Of a DNA stretch of 64,000 bases, positions 36,069-48,702 are shown one piece after another. The DNA comes from Bimastos eiseni (lineage: Eukaryota > Annelida > Clitellata > Crassiclitellata > Lumbricidae). Every line of letters begins with the position of its first letter. The first letter of the stretch is position 1. A program made the position numbers and the translations under genes. A model generated the notes under the pieces. That model made no database searches. It was not told the origin of the DNA and was given only the letters and a program-made list of their open reading frames with translations. The stretch is taken from assembly GCA_959347315.1 (NCBI GenBank), contig OY365811.1, positions 28,169,145 to 28,233,144 of the forward strand, written 5' to 3'.

Positions 36069-39000
36069 ACGAACTTAAACTCCGTCAATGCTCATTGGCT
36101 TACTTTGTCAGCGTAGGCTATAGTCCCATACCTGGTTAAAATAGGAGGGCGACGCAAATGATCTTCGTTATCACGCAGTATCGTTAAACTGAAACTACTT
36201 CTTGAGCGAACCCTGAGAAACAACCATAAGGTCATGAAGTATTATCGACTTCATTTTTCAGGGCCTCGGCATACAAAACGTGTGCCCAGCGCTCTTCATT
36301 ATCGTCTGATATTCAAGCCGACAGCGTATGATCAGTATAGCCTGTTCATTATAACTGAGTTCGATAGGGGCGATATTAACATAGGCTACATCTACCATTA
36401 TCTTTCTTATCTGACTACGATATCGCCCACCAAACTCTCAATTGGTCGTTCAGTGCGCCAACTACTAGCATCATGCACTTAAATTCATAAAGCACTTTAT
36501 AAACTAGCTGTGCGATGAATAAAATGCCGTTCAAAAATATATTTTGATTACACTTAATTATTTAAATTCGTGCCACAAACATATCAAACAAAGTTTATAA
36601 CCTGACATGATATCACGTCTAACCAGTGTTTTAGTTGCAACTTGCAAGAGGTGCTGGAGTTCAATCAGTTTATGATTTGCCGGGGAGGGGATAACATAAA
36701 CTTAAAGACATTGACGATGGTCTGCAGGTCTGCAGGTCCTCAGCCATCTGCTGCGCTGTCACATGGCCCACCTCTTACAACAATGAGTAGGCCTACAGAA
36801 AATGAATTTAATTAATTCTTGATTCAGAAAGAACTTCAATACGGGCATGGAGATTTGGATAAAAATCACTGAACTGCCGACCAAAGTTCGAATTTTTTAA
36901 GATACAGTGTAATATTAAGGCTCCCTGTGTAAATTATTAAATTATGCATCCCTAACAAAGACATATGTGATCATTTTAATTTTTATTTATAACGTAGGCT
37001 TCACAAATTTCAAGAGGTAACTAAAATATCTCATGAGGCATCACGAGTAGCTGTCGCTTCGTGTACAACCTACCAACATTAGATTTTGACCCGCAGTCGT
37101 GTGCTAATTGGCATTGGTAATAATGCCCACCTGTGAAATTGTCTATCCACCCAACTTCTTTCAACAAAAACACAACGCCAACCAATATAGGCCTAATTAA
37201 GAAACGTTTACAACCTAAAGAAACTGTTAAAGATTACAAAACTAACATAAATGTCTTTTCGCCAACTAATTATTAAGCCTGCACTGTTAACTATATCCTA
37301 TATATAGGCCTCCATGTAGTTGCTATAAGATGAATTAGGCCATATCCTTTCATTGTGAAAGCAGTCTGTAATAATCCCACAAATTGTGTAGGCCTGTAAC
37401 CACTAAGCCTATATATAATAGGACTAACTTGTTTGATAGGGTCTATAAATATAATAAATGATGGACTTGATCTTATCCCTTGCATGACTTGCATATACTT
37501 AATGGGTAATTTTTTCGAACACATTTACTCAAAATTACTTTTAAAATTCCCTTAAAACTGTGTGGTTCCACCGCTGCATAGGTTTCCCCATACATGTTAG
37601 CACACACTCGTCGTTAATTGATAAAAAAATTTTCAACGGGAAAATTTTGTTCCCGCTAGAAAACTATTACAGACGAGCGTTGCATCCGCAGCTATCAACG
37701 AATTATATAGGCCAACTAGATGGAAGCGATTGTCTCTCGGAAATTATTAATTTCCAGTGGTTTTTCCCATTGGTCAGGAAAGTTTTTAGATTAGGTCAAG
37801 GCTGTGTGGTTGCCAGCTGTAGGCCTATATAATTGTGTGCAGGGATAGACGCTCTGTAACTGTAATGCAATGTAAAGTATCAGGTAACACTCGGCAAATA
37901 GGCCTAGCCTACATATAAGCTTACATGTTAGTTTCTGCAATTTTCGTAGATCATCATTATACAGGATTCTCGTCTGGTAAACTCTGACGCTGGGGCAATA
38001 TATATATATGTAAGTTCCGAACACTGTGTCGCACAAATTTAAAAAAAATCGCCCAAAATTACGGTAATTTAGGGCATTTGTCGGAATTCACGACATTCAC
38101 GGCAAATGGTGAAGATCGCTGAATTGACGGCATCTGTGACTTCGTGAATCGGTTAACATAGGCCAAAAAGCTTAAACTCCTATTTAAGTGTCTAAATTTC
38201 AGAACCATTAGCGGGCCAGTTTTCAATAAAAATGACGCCTGACCTAAAAGGCAACTGTAAGTTAAACGAAGTTCGTTTATATGAAGCCTTACTATTTACC
38301 CGGCCGGTCGTGGATTTTCGACATCAATAATTTTTCCTATTGAAATTTCCGCAAAAGAATTCCGCGCCGCGAGAAATTTTCGTGCGTTTGTCGGTGATAC
38401 AACCGCGAGTTAAAAATAGAGTCACTGTCTCGACGTTGAGTGCCCGTGCCTACATGTATTATACCGTTCAAGTCAACATTGCAAATTGCGATTTACAAAT
38501 GCGTGGATCACATTACATAGCCAAATTTACCACCAATATGTTCTGTTATCTTTAGTGTCAGCCGATTGTTTTTATTTACATCGTGTTTTGTTGAATTCTA
38601 GCCATAAAACCTAGTTTGGGAGAAAAGGATGTATGAACGCCCGTGTGTAACTAACGAACCGAATGCTAAAAATAATCTTGTTGCGGAAAAATATTGAGCA
38701 TACGTAGAATATTTTTAATGCGTTTCGAAACGATCTTTTGTATTCGTATTCGTGAATGCGTAGATGCATAGATGGACGTTCAATATCTTTGTTGATTTGC
38801 TTAAACTCCTAGCTTTGAACTCGAGCGTGCATGGCGTTGAATTCATTTTGGGCAGATGATTTTGGAAAATGGGAAATTTGAAGTGGGAAGGTAAAATATC
38901 GACGAGTGTGTTGTTGCCCTACGAGCTTATTTGAGCGAACCAGGACAACCTCAGAAGAACGGTTTATTCATGCTATAAGAAAGGCCACGATTCATTTTCA

Positions 39001-40300
39001 AAGTCATCCTGCTCTTCGCCAATTCTAGGTCAACGCCTGCTAACGAGTACGTATTTGTGGAAATAAACTGCTTCTACATCTAAATCTCGAATAAAGCATT
39101 ATAAAAGCGGTGCATTCGCAGATTTTTAGCCGTTTGCGTTTGCATAGCACTTGGTTCAATGACCTAGGCCTATTGTGCAATATGGTCGAAGTGCGGAGAA
39201 AATACGATACGAATACTCTAGGGGTCGATTCCATGCATGGGTGCTGATGAGGTTGGATTGGGAAGAAGTGTGACTATGGATCCTCAGGTCTGCACCTGCG
39301 GATGGTGCCCTGCAATCGACTGTGAAAACGAAGAAACTGCACAGGGCCTGAACAGGTTTCAGAGGCTAGAGGATCAGTTGGAGGATCTGCTGTTAGGGGC
39401 GCTATGTGAGATTAAACCCCATCAGATCGGATTAATTAAATCAATCTGGCAGATTAGATTAGAATTCAACTCGATGTATACCCAACAAGTCTATAATTCC
39501 TATGTTCTTGTAAACCTCTTGGAGTTCGACTGTAGCTCTCAAGTAGATTGATTACCATACAGTCTCATCACTCGATCGGAAGTAACTGCAGATTCCTTTC
39601 CTCGTGTGCATTATTATGATTGCGCTATAGAAGTTCCTACATTAGAGCTTCATTTTCCCAGTCCATGCGTTGCCAGTTCTTTCAATTGAATCATGGCATT
39701 CACATACTTTTCTCGACGCCTCATGAAGGCAATCCAATTAGAGTACTCACTATTGAAGTTGAGACTTCAATAGCGATTACTCTAATTGTTGGATGGATAT
39801 ATATATATATATTATATATATATATGTGTGTGTGCATACATACTATATATGTATACTATATTATATATATCTAGGTTACCGAGTGTGGGCCTCGAACTCT
39901 ACCCAGTTCCATTTACAGAAGCAGCTTCGTTCTTTGTGAATGTTCGTGTGACCTCACCCATATACAAGGGAAGGTGATCTTCCCAATTTGCAAAGATAAC
40001 TTTAAAAGCACGCGAGGACCACACAACGCCAATCTCTTAGTCTCCCAATCTATAGAGCGTCTTCGTTTGGTCCAGTGACTTATGAATAAACTAAAGCGCT
40101 AGAAAACGAGTTGGGTTAAACAGATTGCACAATTGTTGTCGAGCCAGAGTTCCTATAGAAGCTACAGAGAGGCGTGATTCAATTTTCAAAAGAAGTTGCT
40201 AGACGTTATGCTTGTAATTTTAACTATAGATTTGTATATCGCATCTGTAATAAAGAGAAACGTATAATCTGATGCGCGCTTTCTCTATGTTGGCCTAAAC
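36069..40300. other. Largely unique intergenic or intronic DNA; possible far 5' part of the bZIP gene
   Basis: No homologous coding sequence is recognised. The stretch 38300-39600 is less repetitive and richer in CpG than its surroundings and could be a promoter or first-exon region. 39790-39872 holds TA/TG microsatellite. TAGGCCTA-type octamers are frequent. Confidence 0.4.
39237..39551 (+). other. 104-codon ORF, possible but unproven upstream exon of the bZIP gene
   Basis: It starts MGADEVGLGRSVTMDPQ and has a Cys-containing stretch CTCGWCPAIDC and an acidic LEDQLEDLL segment. A donor after MDPQ (CAG|GTCTGC at about 39288) would join in phase to the bZIP exon at 52969, but the site is weak and the intron would be 13.7 kb. 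It may equally be chance. Confidence 0.2.
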
Positions 40301-41934
40301 CAGTGGTTCTTAAACTTTTTGACGCCAGGAACCAGCAATGACGTTTTAACAATTGTTGCGGACCCCTAACACCAAACGTGAGAACACAGAACACATTCGT
40401 GTAAGTAGTGAAGTTAAAGGGGACAAACGAGCGCCGACGGCGCGAATCCCCCAAGATAAGGGAGTCTGGGGGAACGTTGTAAGCTTCTCCAGTTTGATTT
40501 CATAATTTTTTTGTTGAAATGTAGGCCCTAAGACTAAATTTTTAATGTCATTTGATGTTGTGATTATGTAGACCCTAAGTATAATTTTTTTAAAGTTATT
40601 TGCAGGGCCATTATTATCCTTTTCTTCTTCGGTTTCACTGTCTGAATGGTCTCGCTTTTCCCCGCAGATTTTTGATTTCTGCTCATAAAACTATCCATAA
40701 ATGATTTTTTCTTTTTACTCGTGGTTATTTCTTATTTGTTTTCTAAACTTAAAACATTTTACAATTAATAATCCTACAGAATTTGTATGAATATTAAAAA
40801 ATATTCAATCGTCTGCTACAATTCGTCATCTACAGGGCTGCTAATATCGCGATAAAGTTTCGCGATACTTTGGTATCGCGATACTTTTGTCAGTATCGTA
40901 GCGAGTATTGCGATAATTTTATTTTGCTGGTATCGCGTGTGTATCGCGATACCTATTTTTAGCCTGTCAGCGATACTTGATACCAATACTTTTTCTCATT
41001 TAAATTTATATAGTTTCTCAAGAAATATGCGACGTCAATCGTTGCGCTTTGATAAATTTAGGTTTATATGTAGCCTTTTTCGGCCATATAAATCTTGGCA
41101 TGAATAAAATAGATGGAATATTTTATAGGCATAAATAAAGAATTGACCGAAGTAGGCTTATGTCCTTTTGCGTTCAGTGGTAGAAGTGGCCTGCCTATTT
41201 AATTTTAGAATGCTTGCGGATTTAGTTGATCATCAAAATGAATGGGACTGAGGAAACGAAGATTGCAAGTGCAATATCAGAGCATTGTGTTCGAACATCT
41301 TGCCTGAAGTCAAAGACATTGTGATTGGCCCAAGGACCAATATGTACAGGACTGGAAAGTTCCCATGTTCCTTCGTGTCAACAGTTTAGGGGCGATATTC
41401 AGGAGCCAGAAATTTTAGATCCTTTCAAAATAACAAGCTGAATTAAAATGTATGCGAAGATCAAATTAGGCAAGCATATTGAAAAGTATTGGTAAAAGTA
41501 TTGGTATTGGTATTGCAAAACTTTTCAGAAAAAGTATTGGTATTGGTATCGCGATACTTTTAATTATTAAATATTGGTATTGCTACTGCAATAGTATTGT
41601 TAACAGCCCTGGTCATCTACTAACTTGACTTAGGCCTACTATCGCTCATCCTAAAAATACTATTTTAATTAAAGTTATACAAAGATTACCGATACATTTA
41701 TCTGTTCACAGTGGCCATTGACGCTTATGCCTTTACGAGTTTATGTGATACTCACATGTTTTTGTTTCTAATTTAGATTATGTTAGATTGTTACATTGAT
41801 GAAAACAATAAATTAATGTTAAATTAGTGTTAAAGAAGTGTAAAAATAATTTGTTTAACACACATTTCGCAGGCCACAAATCAGAGCTTCGTGGACCACC
41901 AGTGGTCCGTGTACCACGATTATAAGAACCACTG
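40301..41934. mobile_element. hAT-like element (outer member of a nested pair)
   Basis: Ends CAGTGGTTCTTAAACTTTTT and (inverted) CAGTGGTTCTTATAATCGTG. The 8-bp flanks GCCTAAAC (40293-40300) and GCATAAAC (41935-41942) match at 7 of 8. It is interrupted by a second element at 40833-41611. No transposase frame remains. Confidence 0.9.
40833..41611. mobile_element. hAT-like element nested inside 40301-41934
   Basis: Starts CAGGGCTGCTAATA and ends (inverted) CAGGGCTGTTAACAATA. The perfect 8-bp duplication GTCATCTA lies at 40825-40832 and 41612-41619. The subterminal regions are full of TATCGCGATACTTT and GTATTGGTATTG motifs. It has no coding capacity. Confidence 0.92.
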
Positions 41935-42043
41935 GCATAAACGACGCTCAAAATCCCTGAGTATTAAAGATTTATCGATTAGTAGTTCTGAAATAACGTG
42001 ATGTGACCACTGGCGAAGCACCGCGCGAAAGCGTACGTGTAAC

Positions 42044-42877
42044 TAGTGTTGTTTTAATAATGTTTAAATTTTAGTTTAAATTTTAGTTATGATTGTTAGT
42101 CTTCATTTGTAGCCTCGGTTTTAGTTATGATTGTTTCTCAATGTTAGTTTTAGTTTTCATTATAATTTTAATGGTTAAGTTTTAGTTTTAGTTTAGTCAA
42201 TTATAGTTTTAGTTAGATTTCCGCTATCTAATGTCGGTTTTCTTCTTAGTAAGCTAAGGTCAATCTAGTCTAACAAGGCTAATTTCAGCGTTAGTAATTT
42301 AATATCAATTTAAGCCATAGGCCAACCAATATTTCATTTGTTCTAATTTATTTCTAATCGAATGTCAATGGTAGACCATGATTATTATGGTATTCTATTG
42401 ACATTCGTCACACGTGAAGCCAAAGACGAGTGAGGCGAAAATTTCAAAATTTATGAATTGATTAAGTGAACATTATTGATATATAAAAAATATACGAATC
42501 GACGAATTAGCAGTAAGCCCGAAGTAACTTCTCATTTTGTTCGTGTGTCTTAACACGAAGGAGCAATTACCAGAAGGGGTATGGTACGACAACACGTCAC
42601 ATTATTTGCAGAATCATGTGCAAATCATAAAAATATTTAGTAGGCTTCTAAGTTAGGAAAATGTTCAAACAAACATGTTTGTTTTTTTTCTCTTAAATTT
42701 TGTTTTCATTCCATCTGTTTTCTTTTTGTTTCAGTTCTAATCGCCGCAAGGTTCGTTTTAGTTTTAATCTCCGTTCTTTCAACCTTTCAGTTTCAGTTTT
42801 AGTTTTTGTCAACGGTAACGTTCAATTTTCGTTAATTGACATTTTAGTTTTTGCTTTCGTTAACGAAAACAACACTA
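42044..42877. mobile_element. hAT-like element built of TTTTAGTTTTAG-type repeats
   Basis: Inverted ends TAGTGTTGTTTT and AAAACAACACTA. The 8-bp flanks CGTGTAAC (42036-42043) and CGAGTAAC (42878-42885) match at 7 of 8. The interior is a T-rich repetition of TTTTAGTTTTAGTT with no useful ORF. Confidence 0.75.
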
Positions 42878-43018
42878 CGAGTAACCCAATCGGAAGAGGC
42901 CTTTGTCTAATCAGAGTTGACGTTGTAAAATCATGGATACGGAACGACGACGGACGATCAAGTCCATAACCACAGCACACGGTAGCCTCACCGCCCGGCA
43001 CTACCTCGCAGATAAGAA

Positions 43019-44292
43019 GCCGTCCATAAATGACGTCACGCGCCTAGGGGTAGGGGTCCCCGTTTGTGACTGTCGCGGGTCTCACTCTCGCCACTCCTTC
43101 TTGATGACTCGAGTACCCGCTGGTTCTTTCCTCTATCACCAAGCTCAGCAACACGACACTCTTGATGGTTTTAATATGTATATTTTAATGATATATGTTC
43201 ACACCACTCATCCTATCTACACTTACTGAAGTTATTAGTATCTTTTTGAAATGTTTCCCTAGTTTACGTTGGAGACGGGATTCCCAACCACGTTGATTAC
43301 CCTTATCGTCAGAACGACCTAGCGTCTCCCCCAGTTCCGAAACAAGTTCCTGTTCCTTTGCTTGCTACGCTATATGAATCCTTCTAGAGGCGATTTCCAT
43401 CGCCATCCCAAACGCAAAACTCGTATCTCTAATGGACGACAGGTCACCTGCAGAAACCATTACTAAACCCTGGTTGGTCGGGTCGTGGCGTCCCTAGCGT
43501 AACGTCCCTATGGGTGTCCAGTTACTGTTTGACTAGCGACTGTATGGCTGGGCCTGGTCAATGTCATAGACGGGTAACAGGTCCCAGGGATCAAATTTCA
43601 TTATTATCGTTATACCGCCTAGTGGGTTGCGCCATTCGTATCGGAATTGTCCCCGATTCATGATCCGTGTCAACCAGCCGGTCCAGAGCCAATCTTCCAC
43701 TGATTCATGAATTTCTTGTCTTTGGGTCGTAGAGATGGAAGGGACAGTCGTCTCTGACATCTGCCTCGCGGTGTCGGGTTTCGTTGTTTGACACCCCGGT
43801 GATCTTTGCATAATCCTCGCCGTTTGTATTGAGGCCGTCTGCTTCAGGCGATGTCCATTGATGTCTCTCCTCTGAGGTTTCAGGTAGACATTCTCATCCG
43901 TATTCCTCCTACGCCTCCGCTGTCGGTCGATGACTTTTATATAGCGCCATCGTCCAGAGTATCGTGCGTGACAGTGACAATATGTGACGAGGGGAGGGGT
44001 CGACAAAATGTGACGTCATATCATCACATCAAACATCAATATGCGTAATAGTTAAACTTTCTCCATTTTTCTTCGTTCTACAATATAGCTTTAAGAAATT
44101 TTACGTTATCATTACCTTTCTATATTTCCAAGAAAATTTACAAATAACATTCTGGATATCTGGTTTTTTCCGAGTGGGTCGGAGCTTTGTGACGTCATAT
44201 TTGAGGGGGTCATGGCATTTGTGACGACGTGTGATGAAGGGGAGGGGTCAAAAATCGTCGCAAATTGCGTGATGCCATTTATGGACGGCCCC
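43019..44292. mobile_element. Longer DNA element with GCCGTCCATAAAT inverted ends
   Basis: Left end GCCGTCCATAAATGACGTCA; inverted right end GGGGCCGTCCATAAATGGCA. It is the same terminal family as 31915-32417. Inside is a 157-codon minus ORF (43533-44006) with no motif I recognise, so I do not call it a gene. Target duplications are unclear. Confidence 0.6.
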
Positions 44293-45440
44293 TAGTGCAC
44301 AGGACGTAATATGACGAAAAGTTATAAGCAAGATTAGGTTGTACAAGCATGGGAGAGAGCCACTGCAGACCCCGGGGGGAGAGGAGACACTTCTCAGGGT
44401 CCATCAGGGCCCCAGTTTTTCTGTTATTCCAAGGTTGACGCAAGCCTATCAAAAGGCTATCAATGAATAATTACTAGGCCTATATATAATAATGTTAAAA
44501 TGATATCAAAATAAATTAATAGGGCCTAATAAAAGTAAAATGGTTTTATATTTTCATCTCTATATTCTAATTATAAGGAAATTTACAGAAGCATGAAATT
44601 TGATTATATGTCAATCTGATAAATGATTTTAATAATTAAGTTTACAATTACAAGAGAGATTCGTGGTTCGTATGTGCAGCCGGATCTTGCCGAGGGATAA
44701 ATCGTTCCAGATAACCATGTCTCTCTCCGGAGACTAGTTTTATCAGCCCGAGGGATCAGTATTTACATGGGGAAGAAATGAAATAATATTAATATTAAAC
44801 AATAATAATAATAATTATTATTATAATAATAATAATTATAATTATAATAATTGGTGCCGCATCATCACAAGAGATATTGACCGATTCTTCGCACAAGCAA
44901 ATTGTAGGCCTACTTGTATAATAACCAGTTAAAGTATAATTTATTTGGAAAATAACTAGACTTACAATTAATAAATTCACGTCGTGTTAGCGATTTTCTA
45001 ACTTTCAGAACACAAGTCATTAGTCTCCCTGCTGAATGCTACTCAACCTCAAATATTGTACTGGTTTTAAATCGAAATTTCAAAATGTAGCTTTGTCAAT
45101 GGAATTCATAGAAATATTATTGTGATAGAACGTAGGCCTAAGTTACTTTGTGTTTTGGGAACCGTAACACGCACCACAGTGACAACGCCGACTTGCTTAC
45201 TTTCAATTCAGAGAATAAAATGAATAGGCCAATAATTGATGTGATATTTGTGAAAAAGTCTTTATACAACATAAATAAAAATTATAACCAATTCAATGAT
45301 ATTAGGCCTAATCATATCATCAGTATTTCCAGTTTTACCAATTAAAAAAAGCCTACTGTTAACAATTTTCGACCTCGGTTTCCTTAATTAGAAAAAAGTT
45401 TTTAGACATTTTCGGGCCCCTGCCATAGAACCTGGTCCCG
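44293..45440. other. Intergenic stretch, no gene seen
   Basis: AT-rich sequence with an (ATT)n/(ATA)n microsatellite at 44800-44855 and scattered TAGGCCTA octamers. Confidence 0.6.
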
Positions 45441-45952
45441 CTGGGATGTGGTCTCGAGACCGGAAAACTGCGGTCTTGGTCTTGGTCTCGAATGCATCGG
45501 TCTTGGTCTTGGTCTTGGTCTCGGACCATCGGTCTTGGTCTTGGTCTCGACTGCGTCGGCCTTGGTCTTGGTCTCAAAGGAGCGGTCTTGGGATTGGTCT
45601 CCGTCTTAGGTTAGCGCTCTTGGTCATTTGCCGTATCAGAGCAATTTCTTTGATATTTGTAGATTATTAGAGACACTGGATGTTCAGACCCTACGCGACT
45701 GTTATCAATTTATGACGTGCTGACCATCTATATATACATGTACATGTTACTATGGGCAAAACAATGCATTTGCAACAAAACCAGTCAATTCAAAATTTGC
45801 TTTCACAAATATCAAGGTTTTGGAACAATCTAATTATTATGTGGTCGGCCACTTATGGTCACTGTTAACCTACAAGTCCGAGTACAAGTAAGCCTACACC
45901 ATTCAAACGGAAAGTTAATCTGCTTGTTCAGATGTCTTATTTAGAACCTACC

Positions 45953-45987
45953 TATCGTATAATGTAAGTAATTTACATTATACGATA
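45953..45987. repeat. Perfect 15-bp inverted repeat at the LINE 5' junction, followed by a 12-bp tandem repeat
   Basis: TATCGTATAATGTAA (45953-45967) is perfectly inverted as TTACATTATACGATA (45973-45987). CATTATACGATA is then repeated at 45988-45999. The left arm is host-element sequence found in the other family A copies. The right arm and tandem copy are absent from them, so they arose with the insertion. Confidence 0.8.
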
Positions 45988-46204
45988 CATTATACGATAC
46001 GATAACGATGAAGTCCCTGGTTTCCGCCTGGACGCATGAGGGCACCATGTTCATTCGATGCTCGGATAGCCCCTCGGAAAGACCAAGAAAGATCTTCTCT
46101 GTCAAGGACTTAGAAAACTTGCCCCGGGACTGATGTTCCGGTGTTCATCTAACATATCACATTTTTCCTGCTCAACAAGATCCTAGCTAATGTCACAAGG
46201 CTCA

Positions 46205-46690
46205 AGGTTCAATCGCTCAACTGCTCAACTACTCAACCACTCACCCGACCAACCATTCAATTGCTCAGCCTTTCAACCTATCAACTGCTCAACCACTTAA
46301 CAGATCAACCACTCAACTGGTCAGCCACTCAACCGATCGACTGCTCAATTGCTTAGCCTTTCAACCTATCAACTGCTCGACCACTTAACAGATCAACCAC
46401 TCGACTTCTCAACCACTCAACCGGTCAACCACTTAACCGTTCAACCACTCAACTGCTTAACCACTCAACGGATCAGCCACTTAACTGCTCCATCACTTAA
46501 CCGGTCAACCACTCAACTGTTCAACCAATTAACTGCTCAACCACGCAACGGGTCAGCCATTCCACTCTTCAGCCACTCAAATGCTCAACCACTATGACTG
46601 CTCAACCCCTCAACTGGTCAACCACTCAAACGATCATCTACTAAACTGCTCATACCACTCAACCGAACAACCACTCAGAGCCTCTGTGCT
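46205..46690 (+). repeat. Tandem array of about 14-bp units (CAACCACTCAACTG variants) in the LINE 5' region
   Basis: Dozens of imperfect copies of CTCAACCACTCAACTG-type units. The reading frame through it is a by-product of the repeat. It may be the 5' UTR of the LINE family, possibly a promoter region. Confidence 0.8.
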
Positions 46691-46733
46691 GAACGGACCT
46701 CGTCGCTAGGAATTTTGAAAACTCTTTTGGGCC

Positions 46734-47240
46734 TTGATAACCTATTCATCTGCGCTTAGGCTTTACTTTGTAAGTGGAGTCCGCCAATGCTTTGACCCGT
46801 TTGCTCTAATATTTTCACTGCTGTTTGTTCGCCTACTTTGCTGTTCGTTTTTGCTGCTTTGTTTATTCGATGTTGCCGCTGTTTTTGTGAGCTGGCGATT
46901 GTGTCCGAGTTCATATTGTTCTCTGGCAGGCTCACAGCTTAACTCTCTAATTAAGCCATTAGTTAAGTGTTCAGTATGTTACTTTTTCCTGGACACTAAT
47001 GTTTCATATCTCGCGTGTGTAAATTACAATAACAAGTGCCATTCGCATCATTCTAATGTTTCTGCCGCTAATGTTAATTCATGGTTCTGCTCTGATTGCC
47101 TTGCCTCATTATTCCCGTTTAATCACCTTCTTGATAACGATGTGTTTAGCCAGTGCATACGTGATAACAGTCCCTGTACCTACATGTACTCGCTGGCCGA
47201 ACTAAGGGAGGGTCCTCGTCTCGATGTACTCTCTGACTAA
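46734..47240 (+). pseudogene. LINE ORF part with PHD-like zinc-binding domain
   Basis: Encodes CSVC, then a CHSHH cluster, then WFCSDCLASLFPFN. This is the Cys/His domain ending W-x-C-x2-C-x5-P-F that precedes the endonuclease in several Jockey/CR1-group elements. It runs out of frame near 47215, before the endonuclease. Confidence 0.7.
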
Positions 47241-48702
47241 AAACTTTGACCGTCCGCTTATTAACAATAACGACTTAGACCCGGACGATAACTATTATAC
47301 TGCCAGGCCATCCACCTGTACTTATATAATCCCACCCACTTCTGAGTTGGAAAACCAACTCTGTCCTAATCAACTTTCGCTTATGCACGTTAATTCCCGT
47401 AGCCTAATGAGCAAGATCTCTTGTCTAGAAAGCTTTGTGTCGTGTTTTGCACTTGATGTAACTGCTGTAACTGAAACTTGGCTAGGCATAGACCGGTCTG
47501 ACATGGTCTGTATTCCTGGCTATACTTTTGAGTCTCGACCTCGATCCACGGGCAGAGGGGGAGGGGTGGGTTTTTATATAAAGGATAATATTAGTTAAAC
47601 ATTATACTCGCCCCCAAATTGTTCTCACCACCTCACTTATGAATCCCTATTTTTATCACTAACTGGTAAAAATGGCACATGCTCTACATTTGGCGTTCTA
47701 TATAGGCCTCCCGGGCAGAATTTGGATGAGTTTAACTTGGAATGGAATTCGCTCCTTGCCGCCCTTGCAATTAATGATAGAGACTGCCATATCATGGGTG
47801 ATTTTAACATCGATCTCCTAAAAGCCCAAGACCACCAACCTACCAGCAACTTTCTAGACTTAGCCTTTTCCCACCATTTTCTCCCAGTTATTACACAGCC
47901 CACTCGAATAACGGATACTTCTGCAACGCTAATTGAGAATCTCTTTACTAATCGTATCTCGAAAATCACTGAGCCTGCAATAATTGTTGATGACATTTCG
48001 GACCATCTGCCCATCCTAGCATACTTAGATACCTCACCCATTCTTGCCTCTTTTACTCCCAATTCGGCCCGCATTGCCCGCCATCATGATATAACTTCTA
48101 ACGACCTCTTTAAATCTAGACTTTCTCAATCGGATTGGTCAGATGTCGATTATCAATGTGGGGTTAATAATCTATCCATGGCCTATGAGTTATTCACCAC
48201 TATACTTAAATCTGCCTATGACAATTCGTTCCCACTCTTGATAAAAAACAGTAGATCATCTAATTCACTCAAACAACCATGGATGACCTCTGTCCTTTTA
48301 AAATCACGAAATACCAAAGCCAAACTTCATGCCATTTTCATCAAAAAACCAACATTGGAAAATGAGACAAAATTCATATGTTATCGAAACAAATTTAAAT
48401 CTCTACGTAAAAAAACTGAAAGGAATTTCTATATTTCTGAATTTAATAAGCATGCGAATGATCTTAAATATACATGGAGGGTCATTAAGTCGATTCTTAA
48501 AGTAAAAGCACTTGACACGACCATTTCCTCTTTAAGCTCTAATGGTAATGTTATCAAAGACCCCAAATTAATTGCTGAAAAATTAAACTATTATTTCACG
48601 GCTATTGCACAGGATCCGGTTGAAAAGATACCCCCAATCCATAATTCCTTTGTGACCTACCAAGGACCCTCCAATGCAAATTATTTCGCCGTACCCTACT
48701 AG
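47224..48702 (+). pseudogene. LINE endonuclease domain and linker
   Basis: Shows LMHVNSRSL (metal-binding Asn), VTAVTETWLG (catalytic Glu), GGGVGFYIKDN, YRPPG, GDFNIDLL and DDISDHLPI, the exonuclease-endonuclease-phosphatase motifs in order. One in-frame stop at 47596-47598 divides it, and a frameshift near 48690 separates it from the RT. Confidence 0.85.

Noticed and set aside
43533..44006. 157-codon minus-strand ORF
   Set aside because: No recognised motif. It is inside a DNA element with no homologous copy to compare, so it is not called as a gene.
46349..46597. 82-codon Gln/Thr/Leu-rich ORF
   Set aside because: It is a translation of the 14-bp tandem array in the LINE 5' region, not a gene.
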